From positions 58,383 through 122,382 of the forward strand of contig RHKY01000011.1 in the NCBI GenBank assembly GCA_008363385.1: 64,000 nucleotides of DNA, read 5' to 3'. Source of the stretch: Acidobacteriota bacterium. GTDB taxonomy: Bacteria > Acidobacteriota > Thermoanaerobaculia > UBA5066. The position numbers and the translations under genes were made by a program. This document shows, one piece after another, positions 1 through 8,257 of this stretch (position 1 is the stretch's first letter; each line of letters begins with the position of its first letter). The notes beneath the pieces were generated by a model. That model did no database searches, was not told the origin of the DNA, and saw only the letters and a program-made list of their open reading frames with translations.

Positions 1-1679
1 TCGCGGACGCGGACGACCTCCACGTTCCCCAGCTCCATCCCCTCCGTGTCGAGGACGGTCACCACGTCGCCCGCCCGGATCGAGGAGGCCGCGAACTCGT
101 ACGGCAGCGTGACGAGCGCCGTGTCGGGGCCCTCCTTGCGGAAGTCCACGAGCGTCACCGCCAGCCCCGGGCAGACCGCCACGCACTTCTCGCAGGCGTT
201 GCACGCCTCGCCCCGGAACTCGGGGAGGCCCATCAGGTCCCCCCCCTCGATGACGATGGCGTGCTGCGGGCAGATCGTCGTGCAGGGGTTGCAGGGGATC
301 TCCTGGGCGCAGTGGAAGACCGGGAAGACCCCCTTTTCGTCCTCGGGGATCTCCTCGGTGACGGCGGCGCCGGGGCGCGACTTCAGGACCTCGGCCGTCC
401 GGTGCCACTCGGGCGGCACCTCGCCGACGTCGCGCCCGAGGGCGCGCGCGATCTCCAGCCCCCGGATCCGCCCCGTGAACATCGCCGCCGAGGCCTCGGC
501 GATCTCCTCGGAGTCCCCCGCGGCCCACGTCAGCAGGCCGTACTCCTTCGCCTTTCGCGTGAACTCGTCCACGGGCTCGAGGCCGACCGCCACGAGGACC
601 GTGTCGCACGGGAAGGTCTTCTCCGTCCCGGGGATCGGGCGCCAGGAGGCGTCGATGGCCGCGATCGTGACCGACTCGACCTCCTCCTTCCCGTTGGCCG
701 AGAGGATCGTGTGCGAGACGTGGATCGGGACGCCCATCCGGACGAGCTTGTCCTTGTGGACCTTGTAGCCGCCGCAGTCGGGCAGCGCCTCGCAGAGGCC
801 CGCCACCTCGATCCCGGCCTGCAGCGCGTGGTAGGCCGCGATGAGGCCGACGTTCCCGCCGCCGACCACGAATAGCCGCCCCGCCGCCCGGACCAGGTCG
901 CGGTTGACGAGCGTCTGGAACGCGCCGGCGCCGTAGACGCCCGGGAGCGTGTTCCCCCGGAAGACGAGCGACCTCTCGCGCGCCCCCGCCGCCACCAGGA
1001 GCGCCTGCGGGGAGACGACGACGTACCGCCCGTCGCGGAGGACCCCCACCTTGCGGTCCGAGAAGACCGAGAGCGCCGTCGTCGAGAGCCAGACCTTGAC
1101 GTTCTCGAAGGCGGCGACCTCGTTCGCCAGGCGCGTCGCGATGTCGATCCCGCGGGTCCCCGCGTGGCAGGCGTCGGTCGAGCCGAAGAACTTGTGCGTC
1201 TGCAGGACCAGCTTGCCACCGAGGCTCTGCTTGTCGTCCACGACGAGCGTCCTCACCCCGGCCTTCCCCAGCTCCAGCGCGGCCGAGAGCCCCGCCGGCC
1301 CGCCGCCGATGACGAGGCACTCGACCTCCACCGTCTCGACGTCGCGGAAGGACACCGGCCGGCCGGCTTCCGGCAGCTCCGGCAGCCCCTCCAGCGGCTC
1401 GACGGCCATCCCGTCGACGACCGGCGTCATGCAGGACTTCACGGCCAGGCCGTCGGCGATCACGGTGCACTGCGCGCACTGGCCGTTGGCGCAGAAGATC
1501 CCCTGCGGCGAGCCGTCCTTGGCGTGGTGGCCGAAGACCCGGACGCCGTTGGCGAAGAGGGCGCTCGACAGGACGTCCCCCTCCCGGGCGGGGAGGCGCT
1601 CGCCCTTCCAGGTGAAGCCGATCTCGGCCCTCGCCGGGACCGGCAGGACCGGGTGCTCACGGATCCGGAAGTCCGTCAC
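1..1679 (-). CDS. FAD-dependent oxidoreductase with 2Fe-2S and two 4Fe-4S domains (3' end outside window)
   Basis: The protein begins with a ferredoxin-like 2Fe-2S domain (Cys63, Cys68, Cys71 and Cys83). A nucleotide-binding flavoprotein part follows, with GGGPAG near residue 125 and a second GGGNVG. Near the cut end are two 4Fe-4S motifs (CNPCTTICP and CNACEKCVAVCP). This order resembles the HcnB/OoxA/sarcosine-oxidase-alpha group of amine or imino-acid dehydrogenases with added ferredoxin domains, so it probably passes electrons from an organic substrate to Fe-S carriers. The substrate cannot be told from sequence. The start is GTG at 1679 with GAGGAG about 6 bases upstream. It lies downstream of, and on the same strand as, the aminotransferase at 1834-3060, which hints at amino-acid catabolism. 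The C-terminus is missing, so domains beyond the second Fe-S cluster are unknown. Confidence 0.85.
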   Translation of the reverse strand, partial: MTDFRIREHPVLPVPARAEIGFTWKGERLPAREGDVLSSALFANGVRVFGHHAKDGSPQGIFCANGQCAQCTVIADGLAVKSCMTPVVDGMAVEPLEGLPELPEAGRPVSFRDVETVEVECLVIGGGPAGLSAALELGKAGVRTLVVDDKQSLGGKLVLQTHKFFGSTDACHAGTRGIDIATRLANEVAAFENVKVWLSTTALSVFSDRKVGVLRDGRYVVVSPQALLVAAGARERSLVFRGNTLPGVYGAGAFQTLVNRDLVRAAGRLFVVGGGNVGLIAAYHALQAGIEVAGLCEALPDCGGYKVHKDKLVRMGVPIHVSHTILSANGKEEVESVTIAAIDASWRPIPGTEKTFPCDTVLVAVGLEPVDEFTRKAKEYGLLTWAAGDSEEIAEASAAMFTGRIRGLEIARALGRDVGEVPPEWHRTAEVLKSRPGAAVTEEIPEDEKGVFPVFHCAQEIPCNPCTTICPQHAIVIEGGDLMGLPEFRGEACNACEKCVAVCPGLAVTLVDFRKEGPDTALVTLPYEFAASSIRAGDVVTVLDTEGMELGNVEVVRVR

Positions 1680-1833
1680 GGACTCTCCTCGCGGGGGCCC
1701 GGCTGACGGGGCCTCCGGACGGAGGTTACGGCCCGCAACGGCGCCCCGGACCCTCCTGATGCATCGGGATCAGCGCCTGGGCACGTCCGGCTCATCCGGA
1801 GCCGGGAGCCGGTCCGCCCCTGCGAACGGAGCC

Positions 1834-3060
1834 CTACGCGAGCCCGCGAGCCTTCCGGTAGGCCGGGAGCGCGGCCGCGAGGATCGCGACCGAGGCGCGG
1901 AGGTCGGCTTCCTTGAGGACGTACGCGATCCTCACCTCGTCCTTCCCCAGCCCCGGCGTCAGGTAGAAGCCGGGCGCGGGCGCCACCATGACCGTGGCGC
2001 CGTCGAGCTGGAAGTCGGTCAGGAGCCAGCGGGCGAACTCCTCGCTGTCGTCCACGGGGAGGCGCGCGACGAAGTAGAAGGCCCCCTCGGGCTTCCGGAG
2101 GAAGACGCCGGGGAGCTTCGTCAGCCCCTCGAAGAGGAGGTCGCGGCGGGACTGGTACTCGGTCACGACGCCCGCGACGTACTCCGGGCCGAGGGCGGCG
2201 GCGCCCGGCGCGATCCACTGGGCGAGCCCGGGAGGCGAGAGGCGCCCCTGCGCCATGTGGAGGCAGGCGCGGTAGACGTCGGCGTTGCGGGTGGCGAGCG
2301 CCCCGAGCCGGATGCCGCAGGCGCTGTACCGCTTGGAGAGGGAGTCGACCATCACGACGAGGTCGTCGTACCCCGGGAGGGTGAGGGCCGAGACAGCCGT
2401 CGTCCCGTCGTAGACGAACTCCCGGTAGACCTCGTCGCTGACGAGGAAGAGGCCGTGGTCGCGGCAGAAGGCCGCGACCGCGGAGAGCTCGTCCTTCGAG
2501 TAGACCGTCCCGGTCGGGTTGTTCGGGTTGCAGAGGACGACGAGTCGCGTCCGGGGCGTGAGCTTCGCCTCCCACGCCTCCCGCGCCGGCAGGTGGAAGC
2601 CGTCCTCGCCCCGCGTGACGACCGGGACGAGCGTGATCCCGGCCATCGTCGCGAAGGAGCGGTAGTTCGTGTAGAAGGGCTCGACGAGGAGCGCCTCGTC
2701 CCCCGGGTCCGTGCAGGCCATGAAGGCGAACTGGACCGCCTCGCTCCCGCCGGTCGTGGCGATCAGCTCGCCCTTGCCGAGGGAGAGCCCCATCCGTCCG
2801 TAGTAGCCGACGAGGAAGTCGAGGTACTCCGCCGTCCCCTGGGACGCCGTGTAGGCGTAGACGGGGTCCTTCAGCTCGTGGAGGCGCGCCCGCATCGGCG
2901 CCGGGGTCTCGAGGTCCGGCTGTCCGATGTTCAGGTGGTAGACCCGGACCCCCCGCCGCCGGGCCTCGTCGGCGTGGGGCATCAGCTTCCGGATCGGCGA
3001 GGGGGGCATCTCCTCCCCGCGGCGGGAGAGGCGGGGAGCGGTGCGGGTCACGGCGCTCAT
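1834..3060 (-). CDS. Pyridoxal-phosphate aminotransferase, class I/II
   Basis: This 408-residue protein has the full set of fold-type I aminotransferase signatures. They are an N-terminal substrate segment (NIGQPDLETP), the Y-x-x-x-x-G block, CNPNNPTG, SDEVYREF, and the PLP lysine in SLSKRYSACGIRLG. The closing segment EVRIAY carries the carboxylate-binding arginine. It should transfer an amino group between an amino acid and a 2-oxo acid in the cytoplasm; aspartate- or aromatic-type specificity is possible but not shown. The ATG at 3060 sits 7 bases after the -10-like TAACCT (3068-3073), so the transcript is probably leaderless. The Fe-S flavoprotein gene lies 154 bases downstream on the same strand. 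Confidence 0.93.
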   Translation of the reverse strand: MSAVTRTAPRLSRRGEEMPPSPIRKLMPHADEARRRGVRVYHLNIGQPDLETPAPMRARLHELKDPVYAYTASQGTAEYLDFLVGYYGRMGLSLGKGELIATTGGSEAVQFAFMACTDPGDEALLVEPFYTNYRSFATMAGITLVPVVTRGEDGFHLPAREAWEAKLTPRTRLVVLCNPNNPTGTVYSKDELSAVAAFCRDHGLFLVSDEVYREFVYDGTTAVSALTLPGYDDLVVMVDSLSKRYSACGIRLGALATRNADVYRACLHMAQGRLSPPGLAQWIAPGAAALGPEYVAGVVTEYQSRRDLLFEGLTKLPGVFLRKPEGAFYFVARLPVDDSEEFARWLLTDFQLDGATVMVAPAPGFYLTPGLGKDEVRIAYVLKEADLRASVAILAAALPAYRKARGLA

Positions 3061-3067
3061 GGGGGTC

Positions 3068-3073
3068 AGGTTA
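3068..3073 (-). promoter_or_regulatory. Putative -10 element of leaderless aminotransferase transcript
   Basis: On the minus strand this reads TAACCT, preceded by TG as in an extended -10 (TGCTAACCT). The ATG at 3060 follows after 7 bases and there is no Shine-Dalgarno sequence between. Confidence 0.45.
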
Positions 3074-3132
3074 GCACCGGGGCGCGCCGGGGGGGCGTCC
3101 GTGACAGAATCAGTAATCCGTCGGAGGTCCTC

Positions 3133-3984
3133 ATGAGCCGGCCCCGCCCCACCCCGACCGCCCTCCTCACCGCGGCGCTCGTCGTCCTGGCCGCGGCTCT
3201 CCTCTCCCCCCTCTCCGCCCAGGAGGACCACCCCTACGTCGTGGTCCTGACGTCGGGAGAGACGGTCAAGGCGATGCAGAAGCCGACCGTCCAGGGGAAG
3301 CTCGCCCTCGTCCTCCTCTGGCCGGAGGGGGAGCGCTCGACCGTGCCGGTCTCGAAGATCGACTGGCCCGCGACCGAGAAGGCCAACGCCGGCCCGAAGC
3401 CGACGCCCACGATCTCGTCGTGGGACCGCGCCAACCTGGCCGGGGAGGAGTCCCTCAAGGGCGTGGCGAAGTCGACGAAGGTGGACGACGACAAGGCGAC
3501 GTCCAAGCACACCGACTACGGGAAGATCAAGGGCGCCGACGGCACCGAGGTCGTCGTCCAGTCGGACGCCACGGGGCTCTCGGCCGACTCGGTCCTCAAG
3601 CACGTGCAGCTGACGAACCTCGTCGTGGACCGCTGGTGCGACGCCACGCTGACCTTCCGGAACGTCTCCAGCTGGAGGGTGAAGAAGATCCGGGTCCACC
3701 TCGAGGTCCCGATGCACCGGCAGGACGGCGAGGTGGAGCTCGTCCGCCCCACGACGCACTCGCTCCCCGACCTGATGCCGGGGCACGAGGCGCGCCTGAG
3801 GATCTCCGTCAGCTGCTACGGCCCGGTCGACGAGCGGGTCACGGTCAAGGACGTCACGGGGTCCCTGACGCAGGCCTACTCGGTCGGCGAGGTCCCGGCC
3901 TGGCCGGAAGGAGTCCCGACCCCCGGCCCGACCAAGGCCGCCCCCCGCCCGACCGCCGCCCCGGCATCCGGCAAGAAGGGCTGA
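3133..3984 (+). CDS. Exported protein of unknown function
   Basis: I do not recognise this 283-residue protein. It has a clear Sec signal peptide (residues 1-29: basic N-terminus, hydrophobic stretch, cleavage near LSAQ). A small beta-rich segment follows that begins with V-V-V-L-T-S-G-E-T-V, reminiscent of short SH3-like repeats in exported proteins. The middle region is charged. A second beta-rich domain (about 150-255) has two cysteines (W-C-D and S-C-Y) that could form a disulfide, and the tail is Pro/Ala-rich and basic. ATG 3133 is preceded by GGAGG at about 8 bases. The next gene on this strand starts 84 bases downstream and is also exported, so the two may be co-transcribed. Confidence 0.7.
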   Translation: MSRPRPTPTALLTAALVVLAAALLSPLSAQEDHPYVVVLTSGETVKAMQKPTVQGKLALVLLWPEGERSTVPVSKIDWPATEKANAGPKPTPTISSWDRANLAGEESLKGVAKSTKVDDDKATSKHTDYGKIKGADGTEVVVQSDATGLSADSVLKHVQLTNLVVDRWCDATLTFRNVSSWRVKKIRVHLEVPMHRQDGEVELVRPTTHSLPDLMPGHEARLRISVSCYGPVDERVTVKDVTGSLTQAYSVGEVPAWPEGVPTPGPTKAAPRPTAAPASGKKG

Positions 3985-4068
3985 GGAACCGCCCTCCCGT
4001 TGCCTCGGGAAGGCTCCGGGACCAAACTGCGCCGGGCGGGGGACCGCGGGGCGGAGGAGGAGGTCCCG

Positions 4069-4905
4069 ATGAGACGGTCCGGGTTCGTGGTGCTCCTCGC
4101 GGCGCTCGCCCTGGCGCTGCCGGCCTCGGCCGGCAAGCCCGTCTCGCGGGCCCAGCTCGCCGAGATGGCCCGGCAGAAGGTCGACACGGCCCTGATCGTC
4201 TCGCTCGTCGAGCAGGACTGCGTCGACTTCGAGGTGACGGGCGAGAACCTGGCCGAGCTGTCGAAGGAGCTCCCGAAGGAGGTCCTGAGGGCGGCCATGG
4301 AGTGCCGCAAGGCCCGCCCGGCGCCGGCCACGGGCAAGCCCAAGGCGGCAGCCCCCGCACGGGCGCCGGAGGCGCCGCGGGCCGAGCCGAGGGCCGAGCG
4401 GCGCCCCGAGCCCGCGCCCGACCCCGACCGCTCGCCCGCGGGGAGGCTGCGGGTGGTCGAGACGAGGAAGCTCGGCGACGTCTGCTGCATCGACGAGCTG
4501 CGCTACCCCTGCGACGTCCCCGGCCAGGTCTGGGTCCAGACGCGCCACGCCTTCGGCCGGACCGAGCACCACACCCTGGACGTGAAGACCGGCCGCTTCA
4601 CCGACGACCCGCCGCCCTGCACCAACCCGAGGACGAAGGTGACGAGCGACGAGGAGGGGCCGGCCGACTTCTCGCCGGACGGGAAGCACCAGATCGTCCG
4701 GAGCAGCGAGGAGTGCGGCTACATGGACGACAAGTGCCACCTCTCCCTCGACGGCCACCGCCTCTCGGTGGAGGGGGACGACGACTTCAAGTACCCGCAG
4801 TTCGTCTGGATCGACGGGACCACCGTCTTCCTGACCAACTTCGGCGGGGTGGGCGGCGGCCCGGACGGGTTCTGGCTGCTGAAGCTCGCCCCGGACGCTC
4901 CCTGA
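4069..4905 (+). CDS. Exported protein with C-terminal beta-propeller-like segment, unknown function
   Basis: This 278-residue protein has a signal peptide (1-22, cleavage near PASA-G). A helical segment (about 25-75) follows, with a V-S-L-V-E-Q-D-C-V-D-F pattern, then a Pro/Ala/Arg linker. The C-terminal domain has several cysteines, including a C-C pair, and one D-F-S-P-D-G-K motif typical of a WD40/TolB-like blade. The start is taken at ATG 4069 because GGAGGAGGAGG lies just upstream and the signal peptide begins there; an upstream in-frame ATG at 4000 lacks both. I cannot name a function. The cysteines suggest a disulfide-stabilised periplasmic or outer-membrane protein. Confidence 0.7.
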   Translation: MRRSGFVVLLAALALALPASAGKPVSRAQLAEMARQKVDTALIVSLVEQDCVDFEVTGENLAELSKELPKEVLRAAMECRKARPAPATGKPKAAAPARAPEAPRAEPRAERRPEPAPDPDRSPAGRLRVVETRKLGDVCCIDELRYPCDVPGQVWVQTRHAFGRTEHHTLDVKTGRFTDDPPPCTNPRTKVTSDEEGPADFSPDGKHQIVRSSEECGYMDDKCHLSLDGHRLSVEGDDDFKYPQFVWIDGTTVFLTNFGGVGGGPDGFWLLKLAPDAP

Positions 4906-4930
4906 GCCAGGCCCGCGGGAGCCCGGGACT

Positions 4931-6502
4931 TCAGGGGACCAGGAGGGCGCTCTCGGCGATCCGGCCGAGGGCGCCCTCGAGGTTCGCTTCCACGACCTCC
5001 CGGACCTTCCGCGGGTCCGTGACGACCCGCCCCTCGGCGTCCTTCAGCATCCCCTCCCGGACGGCCCGCTCCGCGACCGCCACGGCCAGGGCGGGCCGGT
5101 CCCGGGTGCCGTCCAGGAGGGTCAAGACCGCGCGCTCCATGTCTCCCATCTCGACGGCGATGTGCCAGGCGTTGCCGACGAACCGCGACTCCTCGGCCTC
5201 GACGCGGGCCGACGCGAGGGCGCGGGGCCGCGCGGTCGCCTCGGGCGACACGTCCACCCGGAAGAGGAGCCCCTCCACGATCTCGGCGACGTGGGCGCTC
5301 AGGAGGTAGCCGAGGAGCCTCTCGCGGGCGGGCCCCGGCGGTTCCGCCGCCTCTCCCAGGCGCCCGAGCGCCCGCGGCAGGAGCTCGTCCAGCGACAGCG
5401 CCCGGGGCCAGACGGTCGCCAGCTCGACGAGCGCGGCCTTCATCACGGGGTCGTCCGTCGACAGCGACCGGCCGGTCCGGCTCGTGAACCTCGCCTCGAC
5501 TCCGGGGGAGAGGTCCGGCGTCCCCTCCGACGCCCTCGCGAGGGAGGCGAAGAACATCTCCTCGACCGCCGACGGCTCGAGCTCCTCGCGGACCTCGACC
5601 CCGGCACGGCAGAGGAGGGTCTCGCGGAAGCGGCGGTTCCTCAGGACGTCGGCGTACTGCTCGCGCTCGACGCGGGTCCCGCCCAGGCTCCGGATGAGCC
5701 GGTCCATCGCCGGGTGGAACGCCGCGGTCGGCATCGCGGCGAGGTCCACCTCCCCCAGGTACTGCAGCCCGTGCCGGGCGGCCATGGCCGCCACCTCGTG
5801 GAACCAGAACGGGACGTTCTCCACCTCGAGGAGGTCGTGGTAGTAGCTGGAGGGGGAGAGCTTGTCGGACCACTCCTTCTCGGCCCGGAGGAGGCGCTGG
5901 TAGTTCTCCGTCCGGTCGCGGGCGCTCTCGAGGAGCAGGGCGTGGAAGGCCCGGGCCTTCTCCACCTGTCCCTCCAGAGGGCCGCCGTCGCGCAGGTGCC
6001 AGCGCAGGACGCCCCGGAGGACGTTCCGCGCCGAGGAGCCGGGCCAGGCGTTGTAGTTGACGTAGGCGATCCCCTGCGGCGACAGGCAGCGGCCAAGGAC
6101 CCCGAGGAGCGCCTCGCGCACGGCTTCGGGGACCCACGAGAAGAGACCGTAGGCGATCACGTAGTCGAACTCGCCCAGCGATGCCGCGACGTCCAGGAGG
6201 TCCGCGTGGACGATCTCGACGTTCGTCAGCCCGGCCGAGGCGATCTTCCGTTGCCCGTGCCGGGCCTGCCGGGCCGACAGCTCCACGCCGAGGAAGCGCC
6301 CGCCCGGGATCGTCGCGGCCATCGGCAGGAGGTTCCCCCCGTCGGCGCAGCCGACCTCCAGGACCCGGCACGTCGCCACGGGCGGCGGCGTCATGCCGAG
6401 GAGGCGCCCGACGGCGGCCAGCCTCCCCGGGTGCGTCTGCTGGAAGGCGAAGCTGCCGTAAGGCAGCTCGTCGTACGTCTCGGCGAGGCGGTTCCTGGAC
6501 AT
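4931..6502 (-). CDS. PKMT-like methyltransferase with regulatory domain (copy 2 of tandem pair)
   Basis: The N-terminal half (about 40-170) is a class I SAM-dependent methyltransferase with motif I VLEVGCADGGN and the acidic loop that follows. The middle resembles the methyltransferase regulatory domain (PF10119), and the C-terminus looks like the winged-helix end of Rickettsia-type protein-lysine methyltransferases (PKMT). That domain order suggests methylation of a protein, perhaps a surface protein, but the substrate is inferred only. It is 523 residues and is clearly homologous end to end with the adjacent 524-residue gene at 6549-8123, so it arose by tandem duplication. ATG 6502 follows the -10-like TAGACT (6511-6516) by 8 bases, so each copy appears to have its own leaderless promoter. 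Confidence 0.85.
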   Translation of the reverse strand: MSRNRLAETYDELPYGSFAFQQTHPGRLAAVGRLLGMTPPPVATCRVLEVGCADGGNLLPMAATIPGGRFLGVELSARQARHGQRKIASAGLTNVEIVHADLLDVAASLGEFDYVIAYGLFSWVPEAVREALLGVLGRCLSPQGIAYVNYNAWPGSSARNVLRGVLRWHLRDGGPLEGQVEKARAFHALLLESARDRTENYQRLLRAEKEWSDKLSPSSYYHDLLEVENVPFWFHEVAAMAARHGLQYLGEVDLAAMPTAAFHPAMDRLIRSLGGTRVEREQYADVLRNRRFRETLLCRAGVEVREELEPSAVEEMFFASLARASEGTPDLSPGVEARFTSRTGRSLSTDDPVMKAALVELATVWPRALSLDELLPRALGRLGEAAEPPGPARERLLGYLLSAHVAEIVEGLLFRVDVSPEATARPRALASARVEAEESRFVGNAWHIAVEMGDMERAVLTLLDGTRDRPALAVAVAERAVREGMLKDAEGRVVTDPRKVREVVEANLEGALGRIAESALLVP

Positions 6503-6510
6503 GCCCGCGC

Positions 6511-6516
6511 AGTCTA
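6511..6516 (-). promoter_or_regulatory. Putative -10 element, leaderless start at 6502
   Basis: The minus strand reads TAGACT with 8 bases between it and the ATG at 6502. The same hexamer recurs before the genes starting at 10567, 26482 and 63632. Confidence 0.5.
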
Positions 6517-6548
6517 CGGGATGCGGCCGTCCGCTCCCCGCGGCGCTC

Positions 6549-8123
6549 TCAGGCCACCAGGAACGCGTTGTCGGCCAGGCGGCCCAGGATGGCGTCCAGG
6601 TTGGGCCCGAGGATCCTCCGGACGACCTGCGGGTCCTTCACCGGCGTCCCCGAAGGGCCCTCCAGGAACTCCTTCTTCACGACCTCGGCGACCAGGTCCT
6701 CGAGGAGCCTCGCGCGGTCCCGCGTGCCGTCCAGCTGCGCGAGGACGATCCGGCCGATGTCCTCGACGTCCACCGGGATGTGCCAGAGGTTCGTGACCGG
6801 GAGCCCCACGCGGGCCTGGATCCTCACGGAGGCGGGGGCGGCGGGCCGCTCCCCGGGGACCTTCACGAACGGGGCCTGCCACGTGACGGCCTCGAGGATC
6901 TCCGCGGAGAGCGCCCGGAGGATCCCGTCCCTCAGGCGCGCCTTCTCCGCGAAGCCGACCGGCACGCCGGCGGCGCCCGTCGCCTCGCGGGCCGCCTCGT
7001 AGAGCGCGTCGAACGAGGCGCAGCGCGGCCACTCCTGGAAGAGGATCGCGACGGCGGTCTTCAGGAGCCCGTCGCTCGTCGTGAGCGACCGGCCGTCGGG
7101 CGACCTCAGCGTCGTCTCGACGCCCGGCGTCACGTCCGGGGCCTCGGTCAGACGGCCCCGGGCCAGGAGCAGCAGGTCGTCGAGCGATTCCGGGTCGGGC
7201 TCGCGCGAGACGGCGAGCCCCTCGCGGCAGAGGAGCGACTTGCGGAAGCGGCGGGCGCGGAGGAAGTCGACGTACTGCTCCTTCTCGAGGGGGTCGCTCG
7301 AGAACTGGTCGAGCATCTCGTCCAGCTCCGGCCGGAACCGGCCGAGAGGCATCGACAGGAGCCCCGCCTCGCCGACGTACTGCAGCCCGTGCCGCGCGAT
7401 CCGGCCGAGGAACTCGTGGAACCAGCAGGGGTGGTTGTCGGGCTCGAGAACCTCGTGGAAGAAGTGGCCGTCCGTCAGGTCCTCGGTCCACTTCTGCTCC
7501 TCGAGGAGGATCCGCTTGTACGTGTCGGTCTCGTCGCGGGCCATCCGGATCATCAGCTCCAGCGTCGCCCGCGCGCGCGCCACCTGCACCTCCGGCGAGT
7601 GCGTCTGCCGGCCGTGCCACTTCAGCATGTCGCGCACCATCCGCCGCTGGTGCCATCCCGGGTAGACGTTGAAGCTGACGTAGGCGATCCCGTGCGGCGT
7701 CAGGTGGTGCGAGAAGAGGTGGAGGATCCGGTCGGCCACCTCGGGCGGCACCCACGAGTAGACCCCGTGCGCCAGGATGTAGTCGAACGCCCCGATCGAG
7801 TCGTCGGCCTCCATCAGGTCCATGTGGAGGAGGTCGACGTTGCCGATCCCCTCGGCCCTGGCCCTCGCGCGTCCCGTCGCAATCTGGCGCCCCGACAGGT
7901 CGATCCCGACGAACCGGGCCCCCGGGAGCGAGTCCGCCATCGCCAGGAGGTTCCCCCCCTCGGCGCACCCAAGCTCCAGCACCCGGCAGGTCTCGACGCG
8001 CGGCGGCGAGAGCCCCAGCAGCCGGGCGATCGCGGCAAGGCGCCCCGGGTGCGTCTCGCGGAACGCGATCCCCCCGTACGGCAGGTCGTCGTAGGTCGAG
8101 GCGAGCTCTTCGCGGGTGGTCAT
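6549..8123 (-). CDS. PKMT-like methyltransferase with regulatory domain (copy 1 of tandem pair)
   Basis: This 524-residue paralogue of the gene at 4931-6502 shares the N-terminal T-Y-D-[ED]-L-P-Y-G block, motif I VLELGCAEGGN, the SWVPPEV segment, and a similar regulatory and C-terminal winged-helix arrangement. The catalytic fold is a class I SAM methyltransferase; the accessory domains are those of the PF10119/PKMT group. The two copies differ throughout their acceptor-side loops, which fits divergence in target after duplication (inference). ATG 8123 is preceded by TACACT with an 8-base gap, again with no Shine-Dalgarno sequence. Only 46 bases separate the two copies. Confidence 0.85.
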   Translation of the reverse strand: MTTREELASTYDDLPYGGIAFRETHPGRLAAIARLLGLSPPRVETCRVLELGCAEGGNLLAMADSLPGARFVGIDLSGRQIATGRARARAEGIGNVDLLHMDLMEADDSIGAFDYILAHGVYSWVPPEVADRILHLFSHHLTPHGIAYVSFNVYPGWHQRRMVRDMLKWHGRQTHSPEVQVARARATLELMIRMARDETDTYKRILLEEQKWTEDLTDGHFFHEVLEPDNHPCWFHEFLGRIARHGLQYVGEAGLLSMPLGRFRPELDEMLDQFSSDPLEKEQYVDFLRARRFRKSLLCREGLAVSREPDPESLDDLLLLARGRLTEAPDVTPGVETTLRSPDGRSLTTSDGLLKTAVAILFQEWPRCASFDALYEAAREATGAAGVPVGFAEKARLRDGILRALSAEILEAVTWQAPFVKVPGERPAAPASVRIQARVGLPVTNLWHIPVDVEDIGRIVLAQLDGTRDRARLLEDLVAEVVKKEFLEGPSGTPVKDPQVVRRILGPNLDAILGRLADNAFLVA

Positions 8124-8131
8124 GCCCCGGG

Positions 8132-8137
8132 AGTGTA
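8132..8137 (-). promoter_or_regulatory. Putative -10 element, leaderless start at 8123
   Basis: The minus strand reads TACACT, 8 bases before the ATG at 8123. The 14 bases from this hexamer to the start closely match those before the exported PKD gene starting at 16200. Confidence 0.5.
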
Positions 8138-8242
8138 CGGAACTCCGGGCCGCCGTTCAGCCCCTGCGCACCCGGCCGTCCCGGAGCCAGAACCCCCGCC
8201 CCGCGGGGACGTACCACGCAGATGGAATCCGGCGCCCCGATG

Positions 8243-8248
8243 GAGAAT
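8243..8248 (+). promoter_or_regulatory. Putative -10 element, leaderless start at 8258
   Basis: GAGAAT with 9 bases to the ATG at 8258. The same G-GAGAAT block precedes the ATG at 21978 (10-base gap) and the Cys-rich gene at 36168. Confidence 0.4.
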
Positions 8249-8257
8249 CCTCCCGCC

